64,000 bases of DNA from Bradysia coprophila (taxonomy: Eukaryota > Arthropoda > Insecta > Diptera > Sciaridae): contig NW_023503307.1 of assembly GCF_014529535.1 (NCBI RefSeq), positions 5,332,599 through 5,396,598 on the forward strand, in the 5' to 3' direction. The translations under genes and the position numbers were made by a program. Under the pieces are notes generated by a model, which saw only the letters and a program-made list of their open reading frames with translations, was not told the origin of the DNA and made no database searches. Below are positions 37,858 through 48,258 of this stretch, piece after piece (positions within the stretch are counted from its first letter, which is position 1; every line of letters starts with the position of its first letter).

Positions 37858-38187
37858 GAGTGGAGGCTATTGGATTGGATAACTGGCCGAGACGAGAAGA
37901 TTATTCGAATGTCATTTATCGTCAGTACAGTATGTATGAGTAATTAATTTGACAATAACATGTATAACAACCGCAATACAGTAAAGTGCAATTGATGTGA
38001 GTTGCTATTGACAGCTCAATTTTCCATTGATAATAATTGAGTGGCCAAGGTTGGAAAAACCATTGCTCTTATTTGTTATCTTAACTTGAAATAATTCGCC
38101 AACAGCTGTCTTGTGTTTTTGAAAATCGAGTAGTGCGTACAGTAGGAAATAAACAGTTAAAAATCATGAAGTATGCGTCGTCAGATA
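36183..38187. other. Intergenic, no gene seen
   Basis: AT-rich. Contains a (TA)n microsatellite at 37818-37854. No coding or RNA gene could be supported. Confidence 0.6.
37818..37854. repeat. (TA)n microsatellite
   Basis: An uninterrupted alternating TA tract of about 37 bases. Confidence 0.95.
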
Positions 38188-38536
38188 AATAACTATTTCA
38201 CCAATAGTGAAAGTTTGCTCAAAGTGGAATTTCCTATTTCTTCCCCAGGTGAACACAACGTTTTTAATGCTTGCGTTTTGCGAAAATCCTCATTTTTGTA
38301 CACTTTGAAGAAAAAGAAATAAATAGCGTGTTTTCGTATTCAGCTATTTTACAGGTGTGAAAATAATCATTTTCTCACCCAACATGGCTGAACCCGAAAT
38401 AACAATAAAACGGTATTTTCACAAATGCTTCATAGTGGAGAAAATAAGGATTCTCGCATCGCTTGCATGATAAAAAAACATTCCAGCATGCTTTAGAAAA
38501 AAAGACTATTCACAACGCAGGCGTGAAATAGTTATT
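38188..38536. mobile_element. MITE-like element with 14-bp terminal inverted repeats
   Basis: Left end AATAACTATTTCAC (38188-38201), right end its exact complement (38523-38536). Inside are further TTTTCAC / GTGAAA motifs. It has no coding capacity and directly abuts the hairpin module at 38541. Confidence 0.55.
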
Positions 38537-38540
38537 TGTG

Positions 38541-38644
38541 TATCTGTTTTGGACGATTGTTTTTAGGCAATTTCGCTTGTTGTAGCCCGAACGAAGTGAG
38601 GGCTACATGCGAAAGTGCCTAAAATCAATCGTCCAAAACAGATA
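38541..38644. repeat. 104-bp foldback hairpin module, copy 1
   Basis: The outer arms TATCTGTTTTGGACGATTG and its complement (38541-38559 / 38626-38644) are exact. The stem continues with gaps through TTTTAGGCA..TGCCTAAAA, with an inner stem GTAGCCC / GGGCTAC. A related copy lies at 47161-47264. Confidence 0.75.
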
Positions 38645-40727
38645 CTCAAAAAATTTTTCATGTAAGGGTCGAAAACCTGAGAAAAATATCGAAACTCCCT
38701 CATTTTCGGCCCCGACACATGAAAAACATTTTTTTTCACTTCGCTTAAAACTTTGAAAGCTTGTGTTATGAAAAACGCTGTTTTTACATCGGACAAAAGT
38801 TGGAAATTGCATTTTTTTTGTGACAACACCCTCGAAATACATTTTCCAACTTTTTCCCTGTCACTTTAATTGTTTCAACAAAAATTGTGCTCTATAAGAT
38901 CTCGCGCTTTTTCTTGTTTCGCTGCATTGCTAGCGACCAACAGAGAGTGTATCTAATAAAATTTTGTAACAGGTTTTGGTAACATATGCCATACCCGCTT
39001 TTTCCTGTCACAGAATTGCCTGTGACAATCATACGCCAACACTCCACGTGACTAAGGTTATACGAGGTGGAGTCTTGTAGAATTTCAAATTTTACCATGA
39101 AAGTTAAAATTGTTTCGAAACAAACAAACGAAAAAAAAACTTCAAATTGTAGTTCACCGCAAATATTTTATTAAAAAAAAACCAAATTTATTACCTGAAA
39201 TCAATTTAAATCAAATTTTCCCTCCCATTCATTCGACGTTAATAATAATATAGCGAAAATTTTTATTATAACAAACATAAAACATCGTTGTTGGTTTGAC
39301 ACACTATACTTTGTACGTTGCACATTATCATTACGAATCGAAAAAATGTGGCACAAAAAATATCGATTCATTTCGCCTGCATTTTACTATCCATCGCGAC
39401 AAAAATCGTAGAGAAATATTTCAAACTAAAGAAGAAAAAAAATGTTGCAACAATCTTCGAATAAATTAATTGCGTAATAAAAATCTAAATCACAAAAACG
39501 CAATCGAACACTGTGTGAGTGCATGTGCAAATACATTTTATACATTCTCTCGATCACCATGAGCGTTGATGTGCACACATTTCGTACAAAGTACACACAC
39601 TCTTTGAAGATGAGAAAAAAAACCTACTAAAGTGTCATTTATATGATGGCAAAAGCTCTTCCATTTGATTGAAAGCAAATATTGAAAACAAAAATAAATG
39701 AAAAACAAAATTATTCATATGCTACGGTGCGGTTGGGAAGACTTAATAAAATGCATTTGTGGTTTGTGTCGACGATGTTTTTCAATTGTTCAAATTTTAT
39801 TATCGTAAAATATGCAATATATGTTTTTTATTGTTTCTTATTTATATACATATCGCATGCTTTACGTACATATATAACCAACCATACTCATGCATACACC
39901 ACCTAACTATTAATTTTACAAAACGGATGAAAATTAAAAACTTTACTTTGTCATTTATATTATGGTTGCGATGCACGAACGACATATTAGTGGGGCGGAT
40001 TTCGATTTTCCATTATGGAACACATTAAACTATTGTACGGCTATTAGCGATAATATATTATGCCAATGGAAGAAATCGGACAGAGGGTGTGTGAATTAAC
40101 ACAGACCATCTGATTTTTTGTTAGATAAATCAAAGGAAAGATTTGGCTGGCCTCAAAACTCGGATCAGATCTGTCTATGTTCTTCAGATTTAATTCATCA
40201 TCACCTTAACACGTTCCACGTTCGGCCTTAAACGGAAATTTATCGTTTTAGCTGCACTTTATTATGTGAACCTAAATTTTCAGATTGCGTGAACTCGACT
40301 AGTGTCTATTTTAAGGGAATTAAATGCTTAAATTTTATTTGTTCGTAAATCATAAGAAATATTTTGTAATTTATTGGTTTGTTTTGTTGACCTGATTAAC
40401 CCATAGGCTAAATGGGCTGAGCTGACCCCAGGGCGCCGGAGCAGGTAAGGACGCTGAGAAGTGAGCAACAAAACATTTTGAAAGTACAAAATTGAAAAAA
40501 TTTCTAGCTCCATCCGCTCGCGATCACTTCCACACTTCGTAAAGTCAATAGTCAATAGTCCAGGGCGCTAGAATCATTATTCCGGCAAATCAAAAATCCA
40601 CAGGTTAGAAGTGAATAAATAGTGTTGAGTGGATCTTAAATGGAAAGCTTTAAAGATATAGAATGTATACATCGATTTTCCATTTTTAGACTGGGTGCAA
40701 AAGTCACTTATTCCACGAGATTTTAAA
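38645..40727. other. Intergenic, no gene seen
   Basis: AT-rich sequence with many poly-A/poly-T tracts. The section 40370-40460 on the minus strand (GGGGTCAGCTCAGCCCATTT, TAGCCTATGGGTTAATCAGG, then short CAA-rich repeats) resembles the 3' tail of a non-LTR retrotransposon, but no coding part adjoins it. Confidence 0.45.
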
Positions 40728-41179
40728 ATCAGTCAAAAAAAACCCTTAAAGGGTAAATGTGACGCAAGTCCTTTATCTTACTTACAAAATAACTGATATC
40801 GCTGAGGGCAACGCATTTTATCATCAAAAAATTAACACAAAAAATTTGTGAAAGAAGGTTTTACAAAAAGAAATTTGAGTCACAAGTGGCAGATGTTGAG
40901 GAAAATGGTTAAAAAATGTACATCATTCGGTTTTCTTACGTTTCAATTCTTTCAGTACATTTTTTAACCATTTTCCTAACAATAATTTCCTCAGCATCTG
41001 CCACTTGTGACGCAAATTTCTTTTTGTAAAACTTTCTTTCACAAATTTTTTGGGTCAACTATTGATGATAAAACTTTTGCGTACGGCGCACAATGCGTCA
41101 CCCTCAGCGATACCAGTTATTTAGTAAGTAAGATAAAGGAGTTGCGTCACATTTACCCTTTAAGGGCTTTTTGACTGAT
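40728..41179. repeat. Large inverted repeat, about 450 bp with 195-225-bp arms
   Basis: The left arm runs from ATCAGTCAAAAAAAACCC at 40728 to about 40922. The right arm runs from about 40955 to 41179 and reads back the same sequence with scattered mismatches and small indels. Shared landmarks are GGGTAAATGTGACGCAA, TATCGCTGAGGG, TTGTGAAAGAA, CACAAGTGGCAGATG and GGTTAAAAAATGTAC. The loop is about 30 bases. No frame is conserved. It could be a foldback MITE; a transcript through it would form a long double-stranded RNA. Confidence 0.85.
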
Positions 41180-41285
41180 ACCATCACTTTTGTAAGCATG
41201 TCACTTCGACAACATCAAAAAACCATATGGAAATTTAAAAAATTCTAGAGAAATCAGTCTGAATCCCAAAATCTAGAAATTAAAC

Positions 41286-41735
41286 TTGAAACACCTCACT
41301 CATGTCGAAAATAACCGAAATCCATCGAAAAATCCGATGGAAGTTAGAAAGTGCAAGAAAAATCATCTGCGATCCCAAAATTTTGGAACCACGTTGGAAC
41401 ACCTCGCTCATGTCGAAAACAACCCAAATCCATCAAAAAAACCGATGGAAGTTAGGAAGTGCCAGAGGAATCATCTGTCATCCCAAAATTTTGGAACCAA
41501 CCTTGGAACACCTCACTCATGTCGAAAATAACCTAAATCCATTAAAAAATCCGATGGAAGTTAGGTAGTGGAGGATTAAGAGGAATCATCTGTCATCCCA
41601 AAATTTAGGAACCAACCTTGGAACACCTTGCTCATGTCGAAAATAACCCAAATCCATCGAAAAATCGAATGGAAGTTAGTTAGTGCCAGAGGATTCATCT
41701 GTCATCCCAAAATTTAGGAACCAATCTAGTGGAAA
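41286..41735. repeat. Minisatellite, four units of 108-116 bp
   Basis: Units begin near 41291, 41399, 41508 and 41624, each carrying CACCTCACTCATGTCGAAAA, then AATCCATCGAAAAA, CCGATGGAAGTTAG, ATCATCTGTCATCCC and AAAATTTTGGAACCA. Homogeneity is high between units, and an open frame across them is a by-product of the period. Confidence 0.88.
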
Positions 41736-42785
41736 TTTATACTTAATGATTCCAGAAATTTCCGACAAGAAACCCATCCCAAAACAACACACACCTTTCA
41801 CCACATTACCATCCATATCATGCACCAAAATATACAACACACACACATACAAACTGGCTTTTATATGACATTTGGATATAGACTTTGGAGAGCTACAGCA
41901 TTCTTATTTTTGGGACATTTTTAGCCTATAACCAAAATTTCAGGAAAATCTATAGAAACGTTTAGGAGTTGCTGGATCCAATTTTCCATAGGAACTAACT
42001 AAGTAACTAACTAACGTAGGCGATTTGTATTATCTGAAAATTCGAAATTTTGCTTATTTTGATAGCTCCTTGAACTCGTATGGATTCCTAGATTCCATAT
42101 ATCCTAGTTTGGGGGTCATTGGAACAAAGGGGGAGAAGTCAAAAAGTTGCTGTAAATATGCTCCGCCGTCCCCCCAAAAAAAATAAAACTTTTTTGGTAG
42201 TGGACTTGCGTCGCGTCACGCGGGCTTACTAACGTGCGGGCATGATCCTTAGAGACATTTTTCTCAGGCAAATATAAGCTTGCGAGGCCACATTCTGAAT
42301 ATTTATGGATCTGCTCCAAATTTAGTGCCACCGGAAAAAGTAAAAACGTTTTGACTTATATTTCTTATAAATTCTCCTAGCTTCGATGATCGTACAAAAA
42401 GAAAATCCAAAAAATTCGACTCCAAACGTTTTTGGTATAAGCAGAAATTTAATTTTTAGTTGCGATAACTTACTTATGTCGAAGATTTCGTGATCGAGAA
42501 TTCGGGATTTTTAAGAAAAAAAAGTCAAAACGATACAATCTAATGGCTCGTAACCGGTCAACTCAAAATACATTTTCGTCGAACAAAAACATCTGTAAAT
42601 GTGAGAAGTATTTTCCAGCATAAATTTTGAGTAAAAAGATCTTTGTAGTCGAAGGAGAGTAAAGTCTTGACAAAATTTGAGCTTTTGACTCTGTGTGTTT
42701 CGAGCAGCAGAAAAATTCCATTTTCCATTTGGATTTCGGGTAAAAAATGCAAGTGAAGACACTGGACTTTTTTCTACAACAAACT
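41736..42785. other. Intergenic, no gene seen
   Basis: No coding or structured element recognised apart from short CA and AACTA runs. The right end is the 3' flank of the esterase gene. Confidence 0.6.
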
Positions 42786-43743
42786 TTATTCCTGAATCAA
42801 TTTATTGAGCACTGGATTCATAATTTCGGCCCAGAGCTCATAACCACCAGTTGTCAAGTGAACTCCATCTGAAAACAAAGTAGCCGGAACAACTGAAAAA
42901 AAAATCTTAGAAGTGATCTAAAGGTTCGCCTTCAATCTGTTTATTACCGCCCCAAGCATTGTTGTCACGAAACTGGTTAAACATGTCCAAGTAGAATATA
43001 TTTTGTCCATCGTGTAATGTTCGAAGTCTCGAATTGATACCAACGATTCTATCAAAGTAATCAGCTCCGGTACGAGGCAATAGGCCAAGCAATAGAATTT
43101 TCGTATTCGGCAGTAGCTCACGCAACGTTCCAACAACATTTATGATACCTTTGGCAGCTGATGAGTCCACATTTCGAGCTATGGATGTTTGGACATAATT
43201 CAAGTGATACGACAAAATGTCATCGCTGCTATTTACCCACGTTGTTAGTACCGATCTTCAGAACAACTAATTTCGGACTCAGTCCCTGTACTTCACCATT
43301 TCGTATACGCCATTGCAACCACTGAGTGCGATCTCCACCTATCCCATAATTGGCTACATTTAGAGGTTCGTAAAATCGCTCAAAAACGGTAATTCCATTT
43401 TCATGCCAACGTTCAGTAATGCTACATGGACATCATCAACGATAGTGTGAGAATTCAATACGGCAAATTATCACTTTCATACCTATCACCGTAAAATATA
43501 ATTGGAATGTCCGGATTGTTTGCTGTATTCTCTATGAATTGTGCATGCCGTTGCGTCCAGCCGGTTGAATCTGGTCGTGGAACTGGTATACTTGGTTCGT
43601 TGATATTGTTGGGTACCCCGTTCGATTGAGCTGAACGACAGAACTATTTCGGTAAGCTGTGTAAGATCTTAATCAATATGTAAAATGTTACCGGAACAGA
43701 TCCAGAGAAAGCAAAGAAAGCCAAATAAGCGAATTATCTTCAT
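42786..43743 (-). CDS. Secreted SGNH hydrolase, PAF-acetylhydrolase IB-like esterase (240 aa)
   Basis: GDSL/SGNH-fold esterase. Exons: 43743-43692, 43630-43483, 43421-43237, 43178-42948, 42892-42786. Phases agree and total 241 codons with stop; introns are 55-63 bp. Residues 1-18 form a signal peptide (MKIIRLFGFLCFLWICSG), so the product is probably secreted, unlike the cytosolic brain-type enzyme. The nucleophile block is YGDSITERW (about 60-68), split by intron 2. Block II Gly is in NYGIGGDRTQWLQWR (about 85-99). Block III is IGTNN. The catalytic Asp/His pair is in FSDGVHLTTGGYELWAE near the C-terminus. All expected catalytic residues are present. Substrate cannot be read from the sequence; PAF-like phospholipids, acetylated sugars or other esters are possible. 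The TAA stop sits inside an AATAAA hexamer, so polyadenylation may start very close to the stop. Confidence 0.9.
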
Positions 43744-45391
43744 TGCGTTTGGTTTAGACTGCGAAAACTGCTAAAAATGAGAACGGTATTTTACAAAAAA
43801 AAAAAAATTTCACCGACGGCAAGTTTATCAGCAGTTTTCCTATCGTATCTATTACTTCAGTTGATGTAAGTTAAGTATTTTCAAAAGATTGACTTCAAAT
43901 CTGTTACTTCAATTTTTTTAACGTGCTTTTTGCGACATAGCATCGCATTAGAGCTGGTAAACAATGCCCATAAAATTTTTTATTCGGAGCAAACTCTATG
44001 TTTATTAGCTTCAGAGTGATTGCTTATCGTGTCCCTTATAAGATAACATAATAAAATTTAAAAGGTGGTCCGAAATCACGCACTTCTCACATTTTTCCTA
44101 ATGTTACTGACAAAGAAATAGAGACGAAATATGCGTAAAGACAAAGACTGAACTTAATATTCTCAATATTTTCTGCATAAAGCCCAACAAAAAAGACATT
44201 TCAGTTAGTTGCGCATGCCCAGGTTACGGATAATTAATACAAAGCTTTATAAATATGAACAAATATTTGAATTTGTCTACCTTAAATCCCTAGCAACTTT
44301 CACAGTTTTTGTATTTTTCAAGTCAACGCTATATGCTGACATAAAACTCGCGCAAGAAGGAAAAATAAACTGCTGCTACTTGCAGCAAAGAAGCTATCAT
44401 AGCTATTTTTTTTTAAATCAGTAAGTACCCGGTAAGTGACTATTATTCGCTCTCGGGGCGAAAACGAATATAAAATATGAAATATGAAAATATGGTATAC
44501 CTGAAGATTCAAAATCTTGGAATTCGAAATTTGACCTGAACGAACATTCTGTAATCTAAGGCTTGATTTCCACTTGCCAAAAAAGGACCCGTGTGAGAGA
44601 CAAAATAGAATTTTTTTCAATTTTTGCTCTGTTTACTTGACAGCTCACTCTCTAATGTCTCTCACACACGGAGTACACCGAATATAGTAGACAGGTCCAC
44701 ACCGGAAATTTGAGTTCTATTTACGAAAATTCCAGTCTACCGGAAACTTGATCTGAATGTCCTGGTATTTACTATTTACTTAGTGTCGGTATAAATGACT
44801 ACGACAACCAAATACTTCGTCCATTCACACCTCGGTGCGACTAGCATCTATCTAATTGAAAATGGTCAAGATACACTGAATTTTAGATTATCAAGAATAG
44901 ACAAATTATGGTAGTAAAAAGATAAGACAACGGAATTGTTAACTTCAAGTACGATTGCATGACTTTATATTATTATTTTACCAAGAGCCTGCACGGCGAG
45001 AAAAAGTTTTATGAAAGGGTACCCAAAAAATGAGCATTGCTGGTAGTAAAGTGACCCTAGAAGATTCAAAAAAACCATACCGCAATGTCTGAGCTGATCC
45101 CTTATCATACATCATTTTTGAATTTCGATTTTTTTTTTCAGAATTTCGTATGGATTTTAACGGCTGTCGCATCAAGCAAAAAATATTTTTTTAAATGGTA
45201 CCCAAAAAAGAGTATTGTAAGGATTGGTGGGACTTTAGAGGACTCAGAAAAACCGTTCCTCTATATCTGATCTGATCCTTCGAAAAAACTTTTTTCCTAT
45301 TGAAAAAAATGTTGTTTTGTTGAGATCATTTTTAATTATTATCGGCATAACGTCTTCCTTAGGTGTGAAACGAAACTGTACCTCTAATGAA
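43744..45391. other. Intergenic with small repeats, no gene seen
   Basis: A short foldback has arms CCGTGTGAGAGACA and TGTCTCTCACACACGG at about 44589-44602 / 44657-44672. Two imperfect direct copies of about 110 bp lie at 44996-45108 and 45176-45282 (GGTACCCAAAAAA..GACTCAGAAAAACC..CTGATCC), an offset of about 180 bp. Nothing coding is supported. Confidence 0.6.
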
Positions 45392-45927
45392 CTTACAACC
45401 AGGGCCTATTATTTGGGAATTTTCTTTTCTATTGTTATCAACCAGGCTTTATAAATCATGTGTAAATACGACTGACATTCAGTGTCATCCGTCAGAAGTT
45501 TATTTTCGCTGTTCACGAGTTGCTTAGGAATATCCAGCGGCATATTACATCAGGTATTTTCTACCGTCTGCACTTCTACACTTCCCAAAAATTCCCAAAA
45601 AATCACAAAAATTCCCAAATATTAATAAGAGAAGACAATTAGAAATAAGAGAAGACTAAAGAAATTATTGCCGTACTACCGATCATCTCTTTCCCAGAAT
45701 CAGGGCCGACTAAAACCAGATAAATTTATGCGAAAACAATTTGTGACAAGGTTTTAGAAGTCAAAATAAAAATTTGGACCCTCGGACGTAATGTGCTTAC
45801 GTGATTAGGCAATGTAAATGCACCTTATGAGTGAAGTGTCATTTACATTGCAGTAGCATGAACATTTTCTTGGGGTTCCTCCATCGGCTTAAAACAGGTC
45901 ATTTTGTGTATTTAAAATTGATAGATG

Positions 45928-46082
45928 CTATTCGCAGGCGCCTGCGAATAGTCTTTACATTCTAGAAAGTGCTATTCGCAGGCGCCTGCGAATAGTTAAA
46001 GTATTACTGAAAATGCTATTCGCAGGCGCCGGTGACATCTAGTATTCTTGGCCATTCGATACTTGTGTGCCTGCGAATAGCG
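45928..46082 (+). repeat. Palindrome array, left, 44-bp period
   Basis: Perfect 24-bp palindromes, half-site CTATTCGCAGGC followed by its complement, start at 45928 and 45972. A third, at 46016, keeps the left half and then diverges. A lone half-site ends at about 46082. The starts are exactly 44 bp apart, with 20-bp spacers such as TCTTTACATTCTAGAAAGTG. Confidence 0.95.
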
Positions 46083-46489
46083 TCTTTATAATAATGAAGC
46101 TATTCTCACATAATCGGGAGCTGAAATCATTGTTGAACGAAACAGCCCGCGGGTCATCTTCCTTGACCACGCCTGACCGATTAATTAAAAATAATTTTTC
46201 ATATGAGTCTTAATGTGATGACATGTGCTCACGTCTCATCTGGCTTGACTGATAAGACTTAAAACAGATTGTTTCTGGATTGATCTGATCTGAAAAAAGT
46301 GGATATTAAATCAGTCAACTGAATTTGTTCCGAATCTGATAATTTTAGATCGGATTTTTCAGATTCAGGTTGAGCTAAAATCTGAAGTGATCTGTTTAAC
46401 TAAAAATTTTAATTGAAACTTTCCTAAAAATTCAGATTTTAAGATTTCAGTAAATTCAGTTTAGGCTAAAAAATTTCACATCAGGTCAG

Positions 46490-46770
46490 ACTTTGTGGCC
46501 ATTCTGTACAAGGAAATTGAAGCCATTTTGATAGCTACAATACTTTGTAGTAATTCTGTCTGTATAAGGAAATCCAGTTGTTTTATTTGCCATAGTGCCG
46601 TGATGTCTGTACAAGGAAAATCCATTTCTTTTGATAGCCACTTTGTGGAAATTCTGTATCAGGAAAATCCAATCGCTTCAACAGCTACAGTGCTTTGTGA
46701 CCATTATGTCCAAGTAAATCCAGTTGTTTTAGTAGCCGCATTGTGGCTATTTTGTACAAGGAAAATACAA
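46490..46770 (+). repeat. Imperfect tandem repeat of about 60-65 bp
   Basis: Four to five degraded units share TTTGTGG..ATTCTGTACAAGGAAA, then ATCCA and TTTTGATAGC. It runs open in one frame for 92 codons because the unit lacks stops, but the product is a repeat with no recognisable fold. Confidence 0.75.
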
Positions 46771-47160
46771 TAGACTGTGTGCGATTTTGAGAAAAAAGTT
46801 TCATATTTCAATAAAAAGAAGATTTACCATGAAAACCATTGAAAAAAATGTTAAACATTTTTTATAGAAATTATTGAAAAATATTATTGCCATCCCACTT
46901 ATTAGAATCTTAGTAAGAATCCAATTAGAATGAATTAGAATGTATCGAGATATCATTTTAGGCTTATTCAGATTACAGATTTTAAAGCGAAATATAAAAT
47001 CAAGAAGACATCTTTCAGATTTTCTGTTCACACTTTTGTTCTGCAGAATAATAATCTACATCAATTAAAAATAAGTTATTTTCATGCTTCGGGCCGAAAA
47101 TGGGGGAAATTTTTCAAATTTTCTTGGATTTTTGGCTCTTTGCATGAATATTCACATGTG

Positions 47161-47264
47161 TACCTGTTTGGGACGGTTGATATAAGGCACTGTCGCATGT
47201 AGACATCAATTCGTTCGGCCTACAATCCGCGAAATTGCCTAAAATCAATCGTCCAAAACAGTTA
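47161..47264. repeat. 104-bp foldback hairpin module, copy 2
   Basis: Begins TACCTGTTTGGGACGGTTGA and ends TCAATCGTCCAAAACAGTTA. The inner bases TGTCGCATGTAG..GTTCGGCCTACA match copy 1 at 38541 in layout and length. The left arm is more mutated than the right arm, which is nearly identical to copy 1. Confidence 0.7.
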
Positions 47265-47767
47265 CACAAATTACTATTATACTTCACACGGTCTATTGTT
47301 AGAATTTTTTAGAAAACCTGGCACCAATTTTTCATTTCAAATTTCACCTTCAAAATCACTCTACATTCCAAATTTACATCTTAACACTCAGAATTTCGCA
47401 CATTAGAAGACTTTCCTCATACGTACTGCTATAGTCCGTTGCTAAAGCGCAACGATAAAAATACCGAAAATTCTAATTACATCGGGATATATGTACATTT
47501 ATATTAAAAATATTTGTTTTAGATCAGTGAAAGTTGCCTGCGGGCTCGTTTGTTCACCAATGAGTTGCACCCACGTACGGTCGTTCGAAAAATGGTCAAT
47601 GGGCATTTCTACGAAAAATATTTTTTTAAATAGTTTGTCATAGCTTGCTAGTGAAGGTGGTCCGCGTCGGCTGATTGGTTCTATAATGACATCAGTTCAC
47701 CACCCCCTATCATTTGCGCTCATAACCAATCTCGCAGCAATTGTTTCTATGAACTACGATGTGATGG

Positions 47768-48000
47768 TGCCTGCGAATAGCATTTTCAATAATACTTTGA
47801 CTATTCGCCGGCGCCTGCGAATAGCATTTTCATTAATACTTTGACTATTCGCCAGCGCCTGCGAATAGTATTTTCAATACTAATTTGACTATTCGCCGGC
47901 GCCTGCGAATAGCATTTTCAATACTAATTTGACTATTCGCCGGCGCCTACGAATAGCATTTTCTAGATTGTAAAGACTATTCGCAGGCGCCTGTAAATAG
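47768..48000 (-). repeat. Palindrome array, right, 44-bp period, opposite orientation
   Basis: Five 24-bp palindromes or near-palindromes start at 47801, 47845, 47889, 47933 and 47977, all exactly 44 bp apart. An incomplete one precedes them at about 47768. Three have a C/G-swapped core (CTATTCGCCGGC on the left half) and one an A. The spacers (for example TATTGAAAATG on the minus strand) match those of the left array only when read in reverse complement. Confidence 0.95.
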
Positions 48001-48258
48001 TCACTTCGTTTAAAATTTGATAAGAATAATATCCACTGATCGTTCAATTTTTCACACGGCATTAGCATGCCTATTGCAAAGTGAAAAGATGTCTGAGTCT
48101 CTATAGACGACACCTTCAATTCATTGCAATTTTAGGGAATATTTGGGAATTTTGGGAATCAATTCCCAAATAATAGACCAGTTGTAACGGTTACAACTCA
48201 AACTTTTTTTGAAATTCGTTTATTAAACATTTACACTTATTGAAACGTTTTGCATTAA

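Larger units (their letters stand above)
45392..48188. mobile_element. Foldback-like element with structured inverted ends, 2.8 kb
   Basis: The outer ends are imperfect inverted repeats of about 30 bp: left CTTACAACCAGGGCCTATTA continuing TTTGGGAATT (45392-45422), right its near complement (48161-48188). Inside each end are TTCCCAAA-rich runs in opposite orientation (45585-45622 and 48132-48170), then the palindrome arrays at 45928-46082 and 47768-48000, also in opposite orientation. Layered tandem subrepeats inside long inverted ends are the hallmark of foldback elements. No transposase frame is present. The middle holds an imperfect tandem repeat (46490-46770) and hairpin copy 2 (47161-47264). 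No clear target duplication was found. Confidence 0.65.

Noticed and set aside
37762..37947. Frame with a Tyr-Ile repeat
   Set aside because: Translation of a (TA)n microsatellite.
46495..46773. 92-codon frame as a gene in the foldback-like element
   Set aside because: It is an imperfect tandem repeat read through; no transposase motif.
45928..48000. CRISPR-like array because of regular repeats and spacers
   Set aside because: The spacers are themselves repeated, the repeats are 24-bp full palindromes in opposite arrays, and the host is an animal.
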